Shown piece after piece: positions 1-6,001 of a DNA stretch of 8,237 nucleotides (the first letter of the stretch is position 1; each line of letters begins with the position of its first letter). The notes beneath the pieces are model-generated. The model worked only from the letters and a program-made list of their open reading frames with translations, was not told where the DNA came from and did not search any database. Source of the stretch: JBAPRR01 sp049281195 (GTDB taxonomy: Bacteria > Actinomycetota > Acidimicrobiia > Acidimicrobiales > CAVXTF01); contig JBAPRR010000394.1 of assembly GCA_049281195.1 (NCBI GenBank), forward strand, positions 1 through 8,237. Reading direction: 5' to 3'. The position numbers and the translations under genes are program-made.

Positions 1-570
1 CGCCAGGCCGCGCTGCTCGCGGCGGCGGCCGGCGTTGCGTGGGGTTTCGTGGCCGCGGTCATCAAAGAGCTGAGCGTCCACATCTCGCAGGGTCCTTACG
101 CCGTCTTCACCAATTGGTCGCCTTACGTGCTTCTGATTTCGGGAGCAGGTGCGTTCCTGCTGTTGACCAACGCGTTCAAGGCGGGACCGCTCGCGGCGTC
201 GCAGCCGTGCCTGACGATCATCGACCCGTTGGTGGCGAGCGTGCTCGGTGTGTTGTTGTTCAGAGAGACCATCCGCCACGACCCGATCGAGATCATCGGC
301 GAGGCCGCTTCGCTTTTGGTGCTCGTCGGAGGAGTGGTGTTACTGAGCCGCAGCCCGCTGCTTCAGGGCGAGTCGGCCGAGCGCGCCGAGACGAGAGTGA
401 TGAACGTGGCGGCGATCGAAGAATCCGACGCCGACGAGACGGGTACCGATCGCGAAGGCCGGCGTCCGTCTGCTGCCGGGCTCGAACTGGGTGACAGGGC
501 TGCTGCTTCGGATTCCCCGAACTTAGGGTGGGGGGAACTGGCCGGCTTCAGCGACGTAGGGCCCGGCTGA
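1..570 (+). CDS. DMT/EamA-family membrane transporter, C-terminal part (5' end outside window)
   Basis: The frame is open from base 1 to the TGA at 568-570, so this is the last 189 residues of a longer protein. Four hydrophobic stretches are visible at about residues 3-22, 41-58, 68-87 and 97-116. The segment around residues 61-90 (AGPLAASQP, then a DPLVAS motif, then LGVLLFRE) matches the second EamA repeat of drug/metabolite transporters, in which the final helices form half of a ten-helix inner-membrane exporter or permease. The substrate cannot be read from the sequence. After the last helix there is an unusually long hydrophilic, charged tail of about 69 residues (from residue 121). Its last 15 codons lie over the 3' end of the convergent GH43-like gene. 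The GTG at 49 is an internal codon, not the start. The family call is fairly secure; transport direction and substrate are unknown. Confidence 0.8.
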   Translation, partial: RQAALLAAAAGVAWGFVAAVIKELSVHISQGPYAVFTNWSPYVLLISGAGAFLLLTNAFKAGPLAASQPCLTIIDPLVASVLGVLLFRETIRHDPIEIIGEAASLLVLVGGVVLLSRSPLLQGESAERAETRVMNVAAIEESDADETGTDREGRRPSAAGLELGDRAAASDSPNLGWGELAGFSDVGPG

Positions 571-1722
571 GCTCCATCCGACCCGCACCGCTTCTGCCGG
601 ACGCAGCGGTTCGAACGGGATGCGCGAATGCCACGGGTTGTACAGCAGCCAGTCGCTGCCGTCGGGTGCGATGAACAACGTCTCTTCGCCCGGTGCAATC
701 CCCTGCTCGTTCGAGTTGACGAACAGGTGCGCGGTCTTCGGATTGCACCCGCCGAGCACGCCGTTACAGCTGACGACTCCGATGTCGTAACGATCGGTGT
801 AGTAGCCGGCCCCACTCGAAAAGAACATCCAGAAGCTGCCGTTCGGGGAGATGATCATCTGCGGCGCTTCCATCACCGGCTCCTCCCATCGGGCGGTCGG
901 CCTGAAGATGACCTTCGGTGTCCCGTCCAAGCTGAGACCGTCGTTCGACAGCGGAGCAACCCAGATCAGGCATGGTCCCGAGCCGGGCAGGTTGTTGTTG
1001 TCCGATTTCCAGAGCATGTAATAGGGATGCGCGGGGCCGTCGGGTCCGTTCGGATCGACGAAGAACTGTGCGTCGATATCGCCGCCGTATGACGGCTGGC
1101 ACACGATGGGACCGCCTTCGGGAACGAAAGGACCTCCGGGGTTGACCGCAACCGCCACCGCCAGGCAGTGCATCGGGTTCTTCAGCGGATCTTCTCTTAC
1201 TGTCGGCGCGCTGTACATGATGTAGCGGCCGTCCAGGGCGACGACGTCGGGATCCCAGGTGTTGTTGACGCCGGCGTCGGAGGGAAGTGCCCATGACGGC
1301 ACATCAGGCATGGCGTCTTGAATCGGTCCGAAATGGTTCGGGGTCCCGACCAGAACCGGGACGTTGCTCGCGGTCCGATCGCCGAACGCGTTCGACAGGT
1401 ACATGTAGTACTGGCCACCTGCTTCGAGCACGAACGGATCGGGCATGTCGTATACCGAAGACCTGGCCAGGACGATCCCGGGCGCGTCCGGAGTCGAGGT
1501 TGGCGGGGGCTGCGAGGATCGCAAGATCGGCGGAGCCGTCGAGGTGGTGGTGGGGTCGTCGGCCTTATGGGTCACCGGAGAGGAGTCGGTTCCGCTGCCG
1601 GCGGGATTCGACGTGACGATGACGATGATCGCGATGACGAGGAGCGCGGCGAGCACGCAGAGCACCCCGGTGAGAGTCCTTTTTAGAAGCGGGCGCGATT
1701 GGGTTGTCTGCTCTTCGCTCAT
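523..1722 (-). CDS. Membrane-anchored GH43-like glycoside hydrolase (arabinanase/xylosidase fold)
   Basis: This 399-residue protein starts at an ATG (1720-1722). It has a short basic N-terminus, one membrane segment at about residues 16-37, and a Pro/Thr/Ser-rich linker at about 38-82, so the catalytic part should sit outside the membrane. The rest reads as a five-bladed beta-propeller of family GH43. PDPFV with D95 fits the catalytic base, followed by a GQYYMY strand. WDPDV lies at 156-160. GDIDAQFF with D217 fits the pKa-modulating Asp. WEEPVMEAP with E285 fits the general acid. These are the three canonical acidic residues, so it looks catalytically competent, probably on arabinose- or xylose-containing polymers; the exact sugar is not predictable. 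A related clan such as GH32/68 or GH117 is the main alternative. It lies 51 bp downstream of glyA on the same strand and could be read through from it. No good Shine-Dalgarno precedes the ATG. There is no lipobox, so a signal anchor is more likely than a lipoprotein. Confidence 0.75.
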   Translation of the reverse strand: MSEEQTTQSRPLLKRTLTGVLCVLAALLVIAIIVIVTSNPAGSGTDSSPVTHKADDPTTTSTAPPILRSSQPPPTSTPDAPGIVLARSSVYDMPDPFVLEAGGQYYMYLSNAFGDRTASNVPVLVGTPNHFGPIQDAMPDVPSWALPSDAGVNNTWDPDVVALDGRYIMYSAPTVREDPLKNPMHCLAVAVAVNPGGPFVPEGGPIVCQPSYGGDIDAQFFVDPNGPDGPAHPYYMLWKSDNNNLPGSGPCLIWVAPLSNDGLSLDGTPKVIFRPTARWEEPVMEAPQMIISPNGSFWMFFSSGAGYYTDRYDIGVVSCNGVLGGCNPKTAHLFVNSNEQGIAPGEETLFIAPDGSDWLLYNPWHSRIPFEPLRPAEAVRVGWSSAGPYVAEAGQFPPP

Positions 1723-1773
1723 GGATTCATGCCGACCGGACGAACTTTAGAGGGTAGTCCCCCTGGCCAGGAC

Positions 1774-3219
1774 TTACTTAACCAGGTCGTCGAGGTTTAT
1801 CTCGGGGTAGAGCTTGTGGGGAGCAAGAAGGTCACTGCAGCGGTCCCGGGTCTTCGCGGCCACGTCGGGATCCAGCACGTACTTGGCCTTGGCCACGGCC
1901 GATGCGGGCTCGGTGGCACGCAGCACACCGGCGATCACGTCGGCCACCTCGTCGAGCTCGTCGGTGGAGAAACCGAGAGTGGTGAGCGCCGGGGTTCCGA
2001 GGCGGACACCCGAGGTGTACCAGGCGCCGTTCGGGTCCTTCGGGACCGAGTTGCGGTTGGTGACGACGCCGGCCTCCAACAGAGCCGCTTCGGCCTGGCG
2101 CCCGGTCAGGCCGAAGCTCGACGCCACGTCGAGGAGCACCAGGTGGTTGTCCGTGCCACCGCTGACGAGCCGGCATCCCCTCTTCGCGAGGCCTTCGGCA
2201 AGCGCACGGGCGTTGGCGACGATCGCTTGTGCGTAGGTCTTGAAGGAGGGCCTGAGGGCTTCGGCCAGAGCCACCGCCTTGGCCGCCATCACATGAGGGA
2301 GTGGCCCACCGAGCACCATGGGGCAGCCGTTGTCGACGTAGGGGGCGTATTCCTTCGTGCACAGCACCATGCCGCCGCGCGGTCCGCGGAGTGACTTGTG
2401 GGTGGTGGTGGTGACCACATCGGCGTGGGGCACGGGATCCAGATCACCGGTGAGCACCTTGCCTGCGACCAGTCCGGCGAAATGCGCCATGTCCACCATG
2501 AAGGTGGCTCCGACCGAGTGCGCTATCTCGGCGAGCTTGGCGAAGTCCGGGTTGCGGGGGTAGGCGGAGTACCCGGCGACGAGCACCAAGGGCTTGAACT
2601 CGCGAGCTTGCTGGGCGATGGCGGTGTAGTCGAGGAGACCCGTTTCTGAGTCGACGCCGTAGCTCGCCTGGTCGAAGAGCTTGCCCGAGATGTTGGGACG
2701 GAAGCCGTGGGTCAGGTGGCCGCCCGCGTCGAGCGACATTCCCATCATGCGCTGTGAGTTGAAAGCTTGCCTGAGGTTGTCCCATGCGGCCTTGTCCAGA
2801 TCGTTGACGTGACCCACGCCGGCCTCGTCGAGCGCCGGACGCTCCACCCGACGCCCGAGGATGGACCAGTAGGCGACCAGGTTGGCGTCGATCCCGGAGT
2901 GGGGCTGCATGTAGGCGTGCTCGGCGCCGAAGAGCTCGATGGCGTGGTTGGTCCCGATGATCTCGATGCGGTCGACCATCTCGCATCCCGCATAGAAGCG
3001 GTGACCGGGCGTCCCCTCTGCGTACTTGTCCGAGAGCCAGTTGCCCATGGCGAGGAGGACTGCGGGCGAGGCGTAGTTTTCGGAGGCGATGAGTTTGAGC
3101 TGCCTGCGCTGTGATTCCAGCTCGCCCACGATGGCGGAGGCGACGTCCGGCTCAACGTCTCGTATGACCTTCAGAGCTGCGTTGTATGCGACTGCGACTT
3201 CAGGCTCGGGCTCGGGCAT
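1774..3219 (-). CDS. glyA: Serine hydroxymethyltransferase (long form with insertion)
   Basis: This PLP enzyme interconverts serine and glycine with transfer of the C1 unit to tetrahydrofolate, in the cytoplasm. Diagnostic motifs are present: LIASENYAS (about 43-51), KYAEGTPGHRFYAG (65-78), MSLDAGGHLTHG (161-172), VDMAHFAGL (242-250), TTTTHKSLRGPRGG (270-283) with K275 as the Schiff-base lysine, and GVRLGTPALTTLG near the C-terminus. The ATG at 3217-3219 gives 481 residues against about 415-430 for the Escherichia coli type. The excess is mainly a block at about 121-158, between the YWSIL helix and the MSLDAGG motif; a longer SHMT form of this sort is known from some other phyla such as spirochaetes. 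I chose this start because AAAGGA lies 12 nt upstream (3232-3237) and the conserved N-terminus begins soon after. The frame is open further upstream to 3672, but that stretch runs through the methyltransferase gene and has no SHMT similarity. It starts 20 bp after the methyltransferase stop, suggesting one transcript. Confidence 0.96.
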   Translation of the reverse strand: MPEPEPEVAVAYNAALKVIRDVEPDVASAIVGELESQRRQLKLIASENYASPAVLLAMGNWLSDKYAEGTPGHRFYAGCEMVDRIEIIGTNHAIELFGAEHAYMQPHSGIDANLVAYWSILGRRVERPALDEAGVGHVNDLDKAAWDNLRQAFNSQRMMGMSLDAGGHLTHGFRPNISGKLFDQASYGVDSETGLLDYTAIAQQAREFKPLVLVAGYSAYPRNPDFAKLAEIAHSVGATFMVDMAHFAGLVAGKVLTGDLDPVPHADVVTTTTHKSLRGPRGGMVLCTKEYAPYVDNGCPMVLGGPLPHVMAAKAVALAEALRPSFKTYAQAIVANARALAEGLAKRGCRLVSGGTDNHLVLLDVASSFGLTGRQAEAALLEAGVVTNRNSVPKDPNGAWYTSGVRLGTPALTTLGFSTDELDEVADVIAGVLRATEPASAVAKAKYVLDPDVAAKTRDRCSDLLAPHKLYPEINLDDLVK

Positions 3220-3239
3220 GACGCAAGATAGTCCTTTGC

Positions 3240-3881
3240 TCAGGTGGGGAAGGGCCAATTGTCTCGCACGAACCGCGCGTAGCCGCGCGCCATGCTCGCG
3301 GGCAGGACAGGAGGGTCGCGGCGGGTCACCACGAGCACTCCGCTGTCGACCCGGGGAACCGGCCTGAACTGGTTCGCAGGGATCCGCGGGCCCAAACGGT
3401 GCTCCCACCACGGCGCCCAGGCCACCGAGACCAGGGTGTCGGGGGGACAGGCGCTTCGCTTTCTGGCCACCTCGTACTGGACGATGAGGTCCGCTCTCCA
3501 AAGCGGCGTGGCCGGATCGTCGAACAGGTGATGGAGGACCTTGGTGGTTATGCCGTAAGGGATCGACCCGACCACCCGGAAGGGTTCGGAGCACGGGAGC
3601 CGGACCGCGAGGAAGTCCGCTTCGACCACCTGGAATGCTCCCTGAGCCAGCCGGCGCAGGTGACGGGCCCACACCGGGTCCACCTCGACCGCGATGACCC
3701 GGGCACCCGCCTGTACAAGGGCGCTGGTGACGGCTCCCTGGCCGGCGCCGATCTCGACGACGAGGTCGCCCGTCTCGACGGCGGAGTCTTCGACGAACTG
3801 CTCAGCGCGTCTTTGAAGAAGAAAGTTCTGACCGAGACTGCGGCGTCTGACGTCTCGGACCGAACGCCTGCCCGCGCGCAC
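3240..3881 (-). CDS. Short Erm/KsgA-type rRNA adenine N6-dimethyltransferase
   Basis: This 213-residue SAM-dependent methyltransferase starts at GTG (3879-3881). An in-frame TGA at 3888-3890 excludes a longer start. RRRSLGQNFL (about 12-21) is the N-terminal signature of Erm and KsgA. VEIGAGQGAVT (42-52) is SAM motif I, AVEVDP (64-69) has the ribose-binding acid, and EADF (87-90) contacts the adenine. SIPYG (106-110) occupies the catalytic motif IV, and FRPVPRVDSGVLVV (172-185) is the conserved post-catalytic strand. Two oddities: motif IV normally begins with Asn (NIPY or NLPY) and here has Ser106 (codon TCG); and the chain ends about 40-60 residues early, after YARFVRDNWPFPT, so most of the C-terminal helical lobe is missing. 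Mycobacterium tuberculosis Erm(37) is likewise C-terminally short, which fits an Erm-like 23S rRNA A2058 methylase better than KsgA. A macrolide-resistance role is possible but unproven, and the Asn-to-Ser change makes activity uncertain. The stop overlaps the region just upstream of the glyA ribosome site. Confidence 0.82.
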   Translation of the reverse strand: MRAGRRSVRDVRRRSLGQNFLLQRRAEQFVEDSAVETGDLVVEIGAGQGAVTSALVQAGARVIAVEVDPVWARHLRRLAQGAFQVVEADFLAVRLPCSEPFRVVGSIPYGITTKVLHHLFDDPATPLWRADLIVQYEVARKRSACPPDTLVSVAWAPWWEHRLGPRIPANQFRPVPRVDSGVLVVTRRDPPVLPASMARGYARFVRDNWPFPT

Positions 3882-3967
3882 GGCGCATCACCATCATTGC
3901 CATGCCGAAAACAGTAGCCGTCGAGCCTCCGGCGCGGCTGGAGCAGCCCCTGGCCTAGCGTTTCGTC
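3882..3967. promoter_or_regulatory. Divergent promoter region between methyltransferase and DinB-like gene
   Basis: These 86 bp separate two divergently transcribed genes and should hold both promoters. On the plus strand TAGCGT (3956-3961) fits the TANNNT -10 pattern and ends six bases before the ATG at 3968; no Shine-Dalgarno precedes that ATG, so a leaderless transcript beginning at the ATG is a reasonable inference, as is common in actinobacteria. On the minus strand TACTGT (3911-3916) is a possible -10 for the methyltransferase-glyA transcript, giving a leader of about 20-25 nt with a GGTGA-like site before the GTG. No convincing -35 was seen for either. Confidence 0.4.
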
Positions 3968-4576
3968 ATGAAGGAAGCGCAGCAGGTGCGCCGGGTGGCA
4001 GAAGAGTGCGCCCAGTTTCTTGCTGGGGTGAGTGGCGAGAACTGGAGTCGTCCGATCGACGGGATGACTTGGACGGTGGCAAAGGCGGTAGCTCACGAGG
4101 CCGGGGCTCTGTTGTGGTACGCCTCTGACCTGTCTTCCGGGATGCCCGAACTTTCGACCATGGAAGCGAAGATCAAGGTGGAATCGGAGCCCGCCGACCT
4201 GATCCGCACTGTCGTCTCCAATGCCAACCTGCTGGCCTGCGTGATGGAGTCGTCGGGATCCGAGGCTCGGGGATATCACCCGGCGGGCATTGCGGACGCG
4301 GCGGGATTCGGTGCGATGGGCTGCGACGAGATGTTGATACACACCGACGACGCGGCACACGGCCTCCGATGCGAGTTCTCGCCTCCTCGTGATCTGGCAC
4401 AAGAAACTTTGAGGCGTCTGTTTCCGTGGGCGCCGGACGACGTCGACCCGTGGCTCGCTCTCAAGTGGGCGAACGGCCGGATCGAGCTCGAGGGACGCGA
4501 TCGCCTGTCGAAGTGGAGTTGGCATTGCGCTCCGCTCGAGGAGTGGGACGGAACGGATCCGACCGCGGAGGTGTGA
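3968..4576 (+). CDS. DinB/maleylpyruvate isomerase N-terminal domain protein (mycothiol-transferase-like superfamily)
   Basis: This 202-residue soluble protein starts at ATG 3968; an in-frame TAG at 3956-3958 limits upstream starts. The N-terminal half is a four-helix DinB-type bundle: an amphipathic first helix, W26, then MTWTVAKAVAHEAG with H43, the usual first metal-ligand position. The second cluster is EMLIHTDDAAHG with H125 and H131, matching the H-x3-(D/H) ligand region of this superfamily. The C-terminal section (LALKWANGRI, then WSWHCAPLEEWDG) resembles actinobacterial proteins annotated with a maleylpyruvate isomerase N-terminal domain. Members include mycothiol-dependent isomerases and S-transferases, so a thiol-transfer or detoxification role is possible, but the substrate is not predictable. 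No Shine-Dalgarno is present, so translation may be leaderless. Its last codons carry the ribosome binding site of the next gene, implying that the two are expressed together. Confidence 0.7.
   Translation: MKEAQQVRRVAEECAQFLAGVSGENWSRPIDGMTWTVAKAVAHEAGALLWYASDLSSGMPELSTMEAKIKVESEPADLIRTVVSNANLLACVMESSGSEARGYHPAGIADAAGFGAMGCDEMLIHTDDAAHGLRCEFSPPRDLAQETLRRLFPWAPDDVDPWLALKWANGRIELEGRDRLSKWSWHCAPLEEWDGTDPTAEV
4567..4573 (+). promoter_or_regulatory. Ribosome binding site deciding the GTG start at 4581
   Basis: GGAGGTG lies 7 nt upstream of the GTG at 4581, inside the last codons of the DinB-like gene. It fixes the start of the exported-protein gene and suggests translational coupling across the TGA at 4574-4576. 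Confidence 0.75.
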
Positions 4577-4580
4577 CTCG

Positions 4581-5321
4581 GTGGTCAAAGGACAGAGAAC
4601 GGCGTGGGGAGTCCTTGTCGGGTTCGTCGTCCTCGTACTTGCGACGACGATCATCTCCGTAGTGACCTCAGCCCGCGTGCCCGACTACGGGTCGCTACCC
4701 GCTGACAACCCGGGCGCCGCGGCGACTCTCGGTCAGGCCGTGACGAACACCCTTTCTTCGAAGAGCTTCACCATGCAGGTGGTGCAGAGCGTTACTACGG
4801 AAGGCGGTCTCGCAGTGGGCCGCATCAGGTACAGCGTCAGATACCAGGCGCCCGACACCACGATCTTGCGTATCGGGAGCCTCACTTTCGACCAGTCCGC
4901 AGGGCGTCGGAGTGTCGCCGGCGGGTCGGGCGAGCGGCGGGCGGTCGGAACGTGCCCACTGGCGGGCGAGCTCAGAACTTCGCCCGCGATCGGCGAGACC
5001 GACCTTCTGCTGGGCGCGCTCAGTGTGCAAGAAGACGCCGGGGTCTATACGGCCGAACTGCTCGACGCGAAGGCGCCGGGGGGCCAACTGGCAAGAGAGA
5101 TCGTGATCCGCTCGACAATCCGTGACGGGAGACTTCTGACCGAGGCCATCAGCTCGACGAGCAAGGACGCCACCGGGGACTTTGCCATCACCTACACGGG
5201 CTATGACTCCGGTAACTCGACCGTCTCGCACTTGACTCCCATGTACAACGCCTACGTCTCGACGCTGTGCCTGAATGCAACCTGGTCAGGGTGGGTCGGC
5301 TTCTCCCCATCCCAGGGCTGA
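4581..5321 (+). CDS. Membrane-anchored exported protein of unknown function
   Basis: This 246-residue protein has a GTG start chosen by the strong GGAGGTG site 7 nt upstream. The N-terminus is short and basic (VKGQR), followed by one hydrophobic segment at about residues 9-28, so it is either a signal-anchored or secreted protein. There is no lipobox cysteine after the segment. The rest is rich in Ser, Thr and Gly with alternating beta-like patterns (for example RIRYSVRYQAPDTTILRIGSLTF). It loosely recalls the curved beta-sheet of LolA/LppX-like envelope proteins, which often begin with a phrase like KSFTMQV, but I cannot establish homology. Only two cysteines are evident in the exported part, one in the middle (GTCPLAG) and one near the C-terminus (TLCLNATW), which could form a disulfide outside the cell. 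It is the second gene of a two-gene unit with the DinB-like gene and ends 24 bp from the convergent TetR gene. Gene reality is well supported; function is not recognised. Confidence 0.7.
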   Translation: MVKGQRTAWGVLVGFVVLVLATTIISVVTSARVPDYGSLPADNPGAAATLGQAVTNTLSSKSFTMQVVQSVTTEGGLAVGRIRYSVRYQAPDTTILRIGSLTFDQSAGRRSVAGGSGERRAVGTCPLAGELRTSPAIGETDLLLGALSVQEDAGVYTAELLDAKAPGGQLAREIVIRSTIRDGRLLTEAISSTSKDATGDFAITYTGYDSGNSTVSHLTPMYNAYVSTLCLNATWSGWVGFSPSQG

Positions 5322-5338
5322 GCGGGCGAGGGCTGAGC
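5314..5338 (+). repeat. Imperfect tandem repeat at the stop codon of the exported-protein gene
   Basis: The 10-mer AGGGCTGAGC occurs at 5314-5323 and again at 5329-5338, with a 15-bp period. The first copy supplies the TGA stop (5319-5321); the second puts another TGA in the same frame at 5334-5336. It lies in the short space between convergent genes. It does not form a recognisable intrinsic terminator because no T tract follows. Confidence 0.6.
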
Positions 5339-5345
5339 CGCGCAG

Positions 5346-5942
5346 CTACCGGACCAAAAGAGACACTGCTTCTGTAAGGGCGTCGTACACCTCGTCTGTG
5401 GTCAGACGCCCCGATGACCAACCTCGCAATGTCGCATCGAGCACCGACTCTGCGACGCGCATGGTCTTGACCGCGATCTCCGGATCCATCCCTCTCAACG
5501 CGTCGAGGTACACCTCCGTCGTGGTGGACTTCAGTCCCTCGAGCACCGTCGTGGCGAACGGATCCTCCGATACCTCGAACCGCGACACGAGCTTCGCCAT
5601 CTGAGGGTGGCGGGCAAAAGCTCTCACCGAACGATGCAGGACCTCTTCGAGGCGCGCCCCCGGCGTCTGGCCGGCGAGCGGTCGGCGCGTGATGCCGGTG
5701 CGCAACGTGGCGGCCCATTGGACCAGGGCCTCTCCGAACAGATGATCCTTCGAAGGGAAGTAGTGGTACACGGTGCCGAGCGCGACCGTGGCCCGCTCGG
5801 CCACGTCACGTACCTGGATCTGTCCGTAGTCGGATTCGCCCAACAGCTCGAGCGCGGCATCCACGATGCGTTGGCGGCGCGCCACCTGGTTGGAGCTGAG
5901 GGTGGCCGAGTCCCTGGTTGGTGCTGTCTGAGTTCTGGTCAT
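5346..5942 (-). CDS. TetR-family transcriptional regulator (KstR-like)
   Basis: This 198-residue regulator starts at ATG (5940-5942) and ends at TAG (5346-5348). After a disordered N-terminus, residues about 16-65 form the TetR DNA-binding domain: RRQRIVDAALELL helix, then RDVAERATVALGTVYHYFPSKDHLF, with the recognition helix near 51-62. The start of the domain (LSSNQVARRQRI) and the YHYFPSK motif resemble KstR, the mycobacterial repressor of cholesterol catabolism, and related regulators of lipid or steroid degradation. The C-terminal all-helical part (about 80-198) would be the ligand and dimer domain; its ligand is unknown. The gene is divergent from the amidohydrolase pair, and a 29-bp inverted repeat lies in the shared intergenic region, so it probably represses those genes and perhaps itself. 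The family is certain; the closeness to KstR is a recollection of sequence resemblance and not an alignment. Confidence 0.93.
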   Translation of the reverse strand: MTRTQTAPTRDSATLSSNQVARRQRIVDAALELLGESDYGQIQVRDVAERATVALGTVYHYFPSKDHLFGEALVQWAATLRTGITRRPLAGQTPGARLEEVLHRSVRAFARHPQMAKLVSRFEVSEDPFATTVLEGLKSTTTEVYLDALRGMDPEIAVKTMRVAESVLDATLRGWSSGRLTTDEVYDALTEAVSLLVR

Positions 5943-5960
5943 GATTCCGCGCCTGCTCTG

Positions 5961-5989
5961 TTGCCTAAACTAGACTTAGATTCTAATAT
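5961..5989 (+). promoter_or_regulatory. Candidate promoter of the amidohydrolase pair
   Basis: TTGCCT (5961-5966) and TAATAT (5984-5989) are separated by exactly 17 bp, a good -35/-10 arrangement for a housekeeping sigma factor. It stands out as the AT-rich stretch in otherwise GC-rich DNA. Transcription would begin near 5996, leaving a leader of about 48 nt before the ATG at 6044. The spacer contains the left half of the inverted repeat, which implies repression by promoter occlusion. Confidence 0.55.
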
Positions 5990-5995
5990 CAGTTT
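5967..5995. promoter_or_regulatory. 29-bp inverted repeat, probable TetR operator
   Basis: An inverted repeat is centred on base 5981. The inner arms are TTAGA (5976-5980) and TCTAA (5982-5986), and the outer arms are AAACT (5967-5971) and AGTTT (5991-5995), all perfectly symmetric about one centre; C5964-C5965 also pair with G5997-G5998. The four positions between inner and outer arms on each side do not match. Size and symmetry fit a TetR dimer or pair of dimers. It lies between the divergent TetR and amidohydrolase genes and covers the putative -10. It is not the published KstR consensus (TNNAACNNGTTNNA). Confidence 0.6.
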
Positions 5996-6001
5996 TGGTC
6001 A

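Noticed and set aside
1756..1774. Hairpin between glyA and the GH43-like gene (AGTCC/GGACT arms, inner CCTGGCCAGG palindrome) as a terminator
   Set aside because: The stem is only 5 bp around a 9-base loop and no T tract follows on the minus strand, so it is not a convincing intrinsic terminator.
1699..2394. 231-codon plus-strand open frame opposite glyA
   Set aside because: It is antisense to glyA, Gly/Val/His-rich, with no motif or ribosome site.
3220..3672. 151-codon upstream extension of the glyA frame
   Set aside because: It runs through the methyltransferase gene in another frame and has no SHMT similarity. The ATG at 3219 has a ribosome site and matches the family N-terminus.
3240..3881. 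Calling the methyltransferase ksgA
   Set aside because: At 213 residues it is well short of KsgA (about 270) and lacks most of the C-terminal domain, and its N-terminus and length are closer to short Erm proteins.
3548..4654. 368-codon minus-strand open frame across the DinB-like gene and the divergent promoter
   Set aside because: It is antisense to two well-supported genes, has a low-complexity Arg/Ser/Pro-rich composition and no recognisable domain, as expected for a shadow frame in high-GC DNA.
5967..5995. Reading the inverted repeat as a classical KstR box
   Set aside because: The arms and spacing do not match TNNAACNNGTTNNA, so the regulator is only called KstR-like and the ligand is left open.
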